Position numbers and translations under genes: made by a program. This document shows positions 63,471 through 64,000 of a stretch of DNA of 64,000 nt, one piece after another. The stretch lies in contig NZ_BATP01000004.1 in the NCBI RefSeq assembly GCF_000739615.1, positions 1-64,000 of the forward strand, read 5' to 3'. Below the pieces are notes generated by a model, which was not told where the DNA came from, ran no database searches, and saw nothing but the letters and a program-made list of their open reading frames with translations. This stretch comes from Haloferula sp. BvORR071. GTDB taxonomy: Bacteria; Verrucomicrobiota; Verrucomicrobiia; Verrucomicrobiales; Akkermansiaceae. Every line of letters starts with the position of its first letter. The stretch's first letter is position 1.

Positions 63471-64000
63471 ATGGCTTCCTATCTGCGCTTCGAGAACGTC
63501 ACCCGGCGCTTCGGCTCCTTTACTGCCGTCAACAATGTCACGCTCGACATCGAGCATGGCGAGACCTTCTCCCTGCTCGGGCCCTCCGGTTGCGGGAAAA
63601 CCACCCTACTGCGGATGGCTGCGGGCTTCGACAAGCCGGACGAGGGCCGGGTGCTTTTGGACGGCAAGGACATCACGCCCCTGCCACCCGAGCAACGGCC
63701 GGTAAACACGGTCTTCCAGAGCTACGCGCTCTTTCCACACCTCTCCATCCGCGACAACATTGCTTTCGGCCCGAAGATCGCCAAGTGGGCGCCGGAAAAG
63801 ATCTCCCGCGGCGTGGACGAGATGTTGGAACTGGTGGACCTCAAGGCCCATGCTGACAAGAAGCCATCGCAGCTCTCCGGCGGCCAGAAACAGCGCGTGG
63901 CTCTTGCCCGTGCCCTGGTCAACAAGCCGAAAGTCCTACTGCTCGACGAACCGCTGGCCGCGCTGGACCTGAAGCTTCGCCAGCGTCTTCTGGTGGAGCT
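63471..64000 (+). CDS. potA: Spermidine/putrescine-type ABC transporter ATP-binding protein (partial, runs off the right edge)
   Basis: From ATG 63471 (MASYLRFENVTRRFGSF), with GCGGAA just before it; 176 codons are in the window. Walker A is GPSGCGKTTLL, Q-loop VFQSYALFPH, signature QLSGGQKQRVALARAL and Walker B VLLLDEPLAALDLK. The layout matches PotA-type importers for polyamines, iron or sugars; the C-terminal TOBE domain and the other subunits lie outside the window. Divergent from the GNAT gene. Confidence 0.82.
   Translation, partial: MASYLRFENVTRRFGSFTAVNNVTLDIEHGETFSLLGPSGCGKTTLLRMAAGFDKPDEGRVLLDGKDITPLPPEQRPVNTVFQSYALFPHLSIRDNIAFGPKIAKWAPEKISRGVDEMLELVDLKAHADKKPSQLSGGQKQRVALARALVNKPKVLLLDEPLAALDLKLRQRLLVE

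Overview
The window looks like chromosomal DNA from a GC-rich member of the Verrucomicrobiota, most like the Verrucomicrobiales (Luteolibacter or Haloferula type). The main clue is family content. It has a DUF1587/1592/1585-type secreted cytochrome paired with a DUF1552 protein, ThuA, DUF1080 and DUF2961 proteins, a squalene-cyclase-repeat protein beside a YdjY protein, a choice-of-anchor A protein with a PEP-CTERM-like tail, and a bifunctional rhamnulose-phosphate aldolase/dehydrogenase. This placement is inferred from families; there is no rRNA to confirm it. I see no tRNA, rRNA, CRISPR array, transposase, integrase or phage gene.

Layout. 0-2 kb: 5' part of a zinc-ribbon protein carrying a very long 10-residue repeat helix. 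2-12 kb: mainly housekeeping genes (hisC, proB, proA, hisI, rplS), with a secreted FAD oxidoreductase and a protease-FHA fusion. 12-18 kb: a YdjY plus cyclase-repeat pair, a ClC channel and a GH5 glycosidase, then a 550 bp non-coding stretch with REP-like hairpins. 18-28 kb: mnmA, a Tat-type aldo/keto reductase, an ABC-2 permease, a di-haem peroxidase broken at a C6 tract, a PEP-CTERM protein, and GH16 with a methyltransferase. 28-33 kb: an esterase and the DUF1552/PSD1-type pair. 33-38 kb: a rhamnose locus (aldolase-dehydrogenase, DeoR regulator, rhamnulokinase) and a class II FBPase. 38-47.7 kb: an ABC ATPase, a ThuA-GH9-ThuA operon, an EF-G2-like elongation factor and a DUF2961 (GH172-type) protein. 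48-51 kb: three tandem membrane-anchored endonuclease/exonuclease/phosphatase (EEP) paralogues. 51-54.5 kb: an ECF sigma factor fused through a membrane helix to a repeat domain, overlapping a second repeat protein. 54.5-64 kb: DUF3592, GatB/YqeY, IspD, M16 peptidase, a large lipoprotein, DUF1080, polyprenyl synthase, UbiE/MenG, GNAT and the start of a PotA-like ABC ATPase.

How the genes fit together. Many products carry signal peptides and act on polysaccharide (GH5, GH9, GH16, DUF2961, esterase, DUF1080, ThuA). The rhamnose genes and FBPase could take the released sugars into central metabolism, which suits a polysaccharide degrader. IspD, polyprenyl synthase and UbiE/MenG supply isoprenoid and quinone synthesis.

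The most unusual items are the membrane-tethered sigma factor with its coupled repeat partner, the EEP triplet, the C6-tract frameshift in a signal peptide, a shared phased promoter-like element upstream of rplS and the EF-G gene, dispersed heptamer repeats, and the 30-bp repeat gene at the left edge. Start codons were chosen by eye; strong Shine-Dalgarno sequences are uncommon here, so several starts are uncertain.
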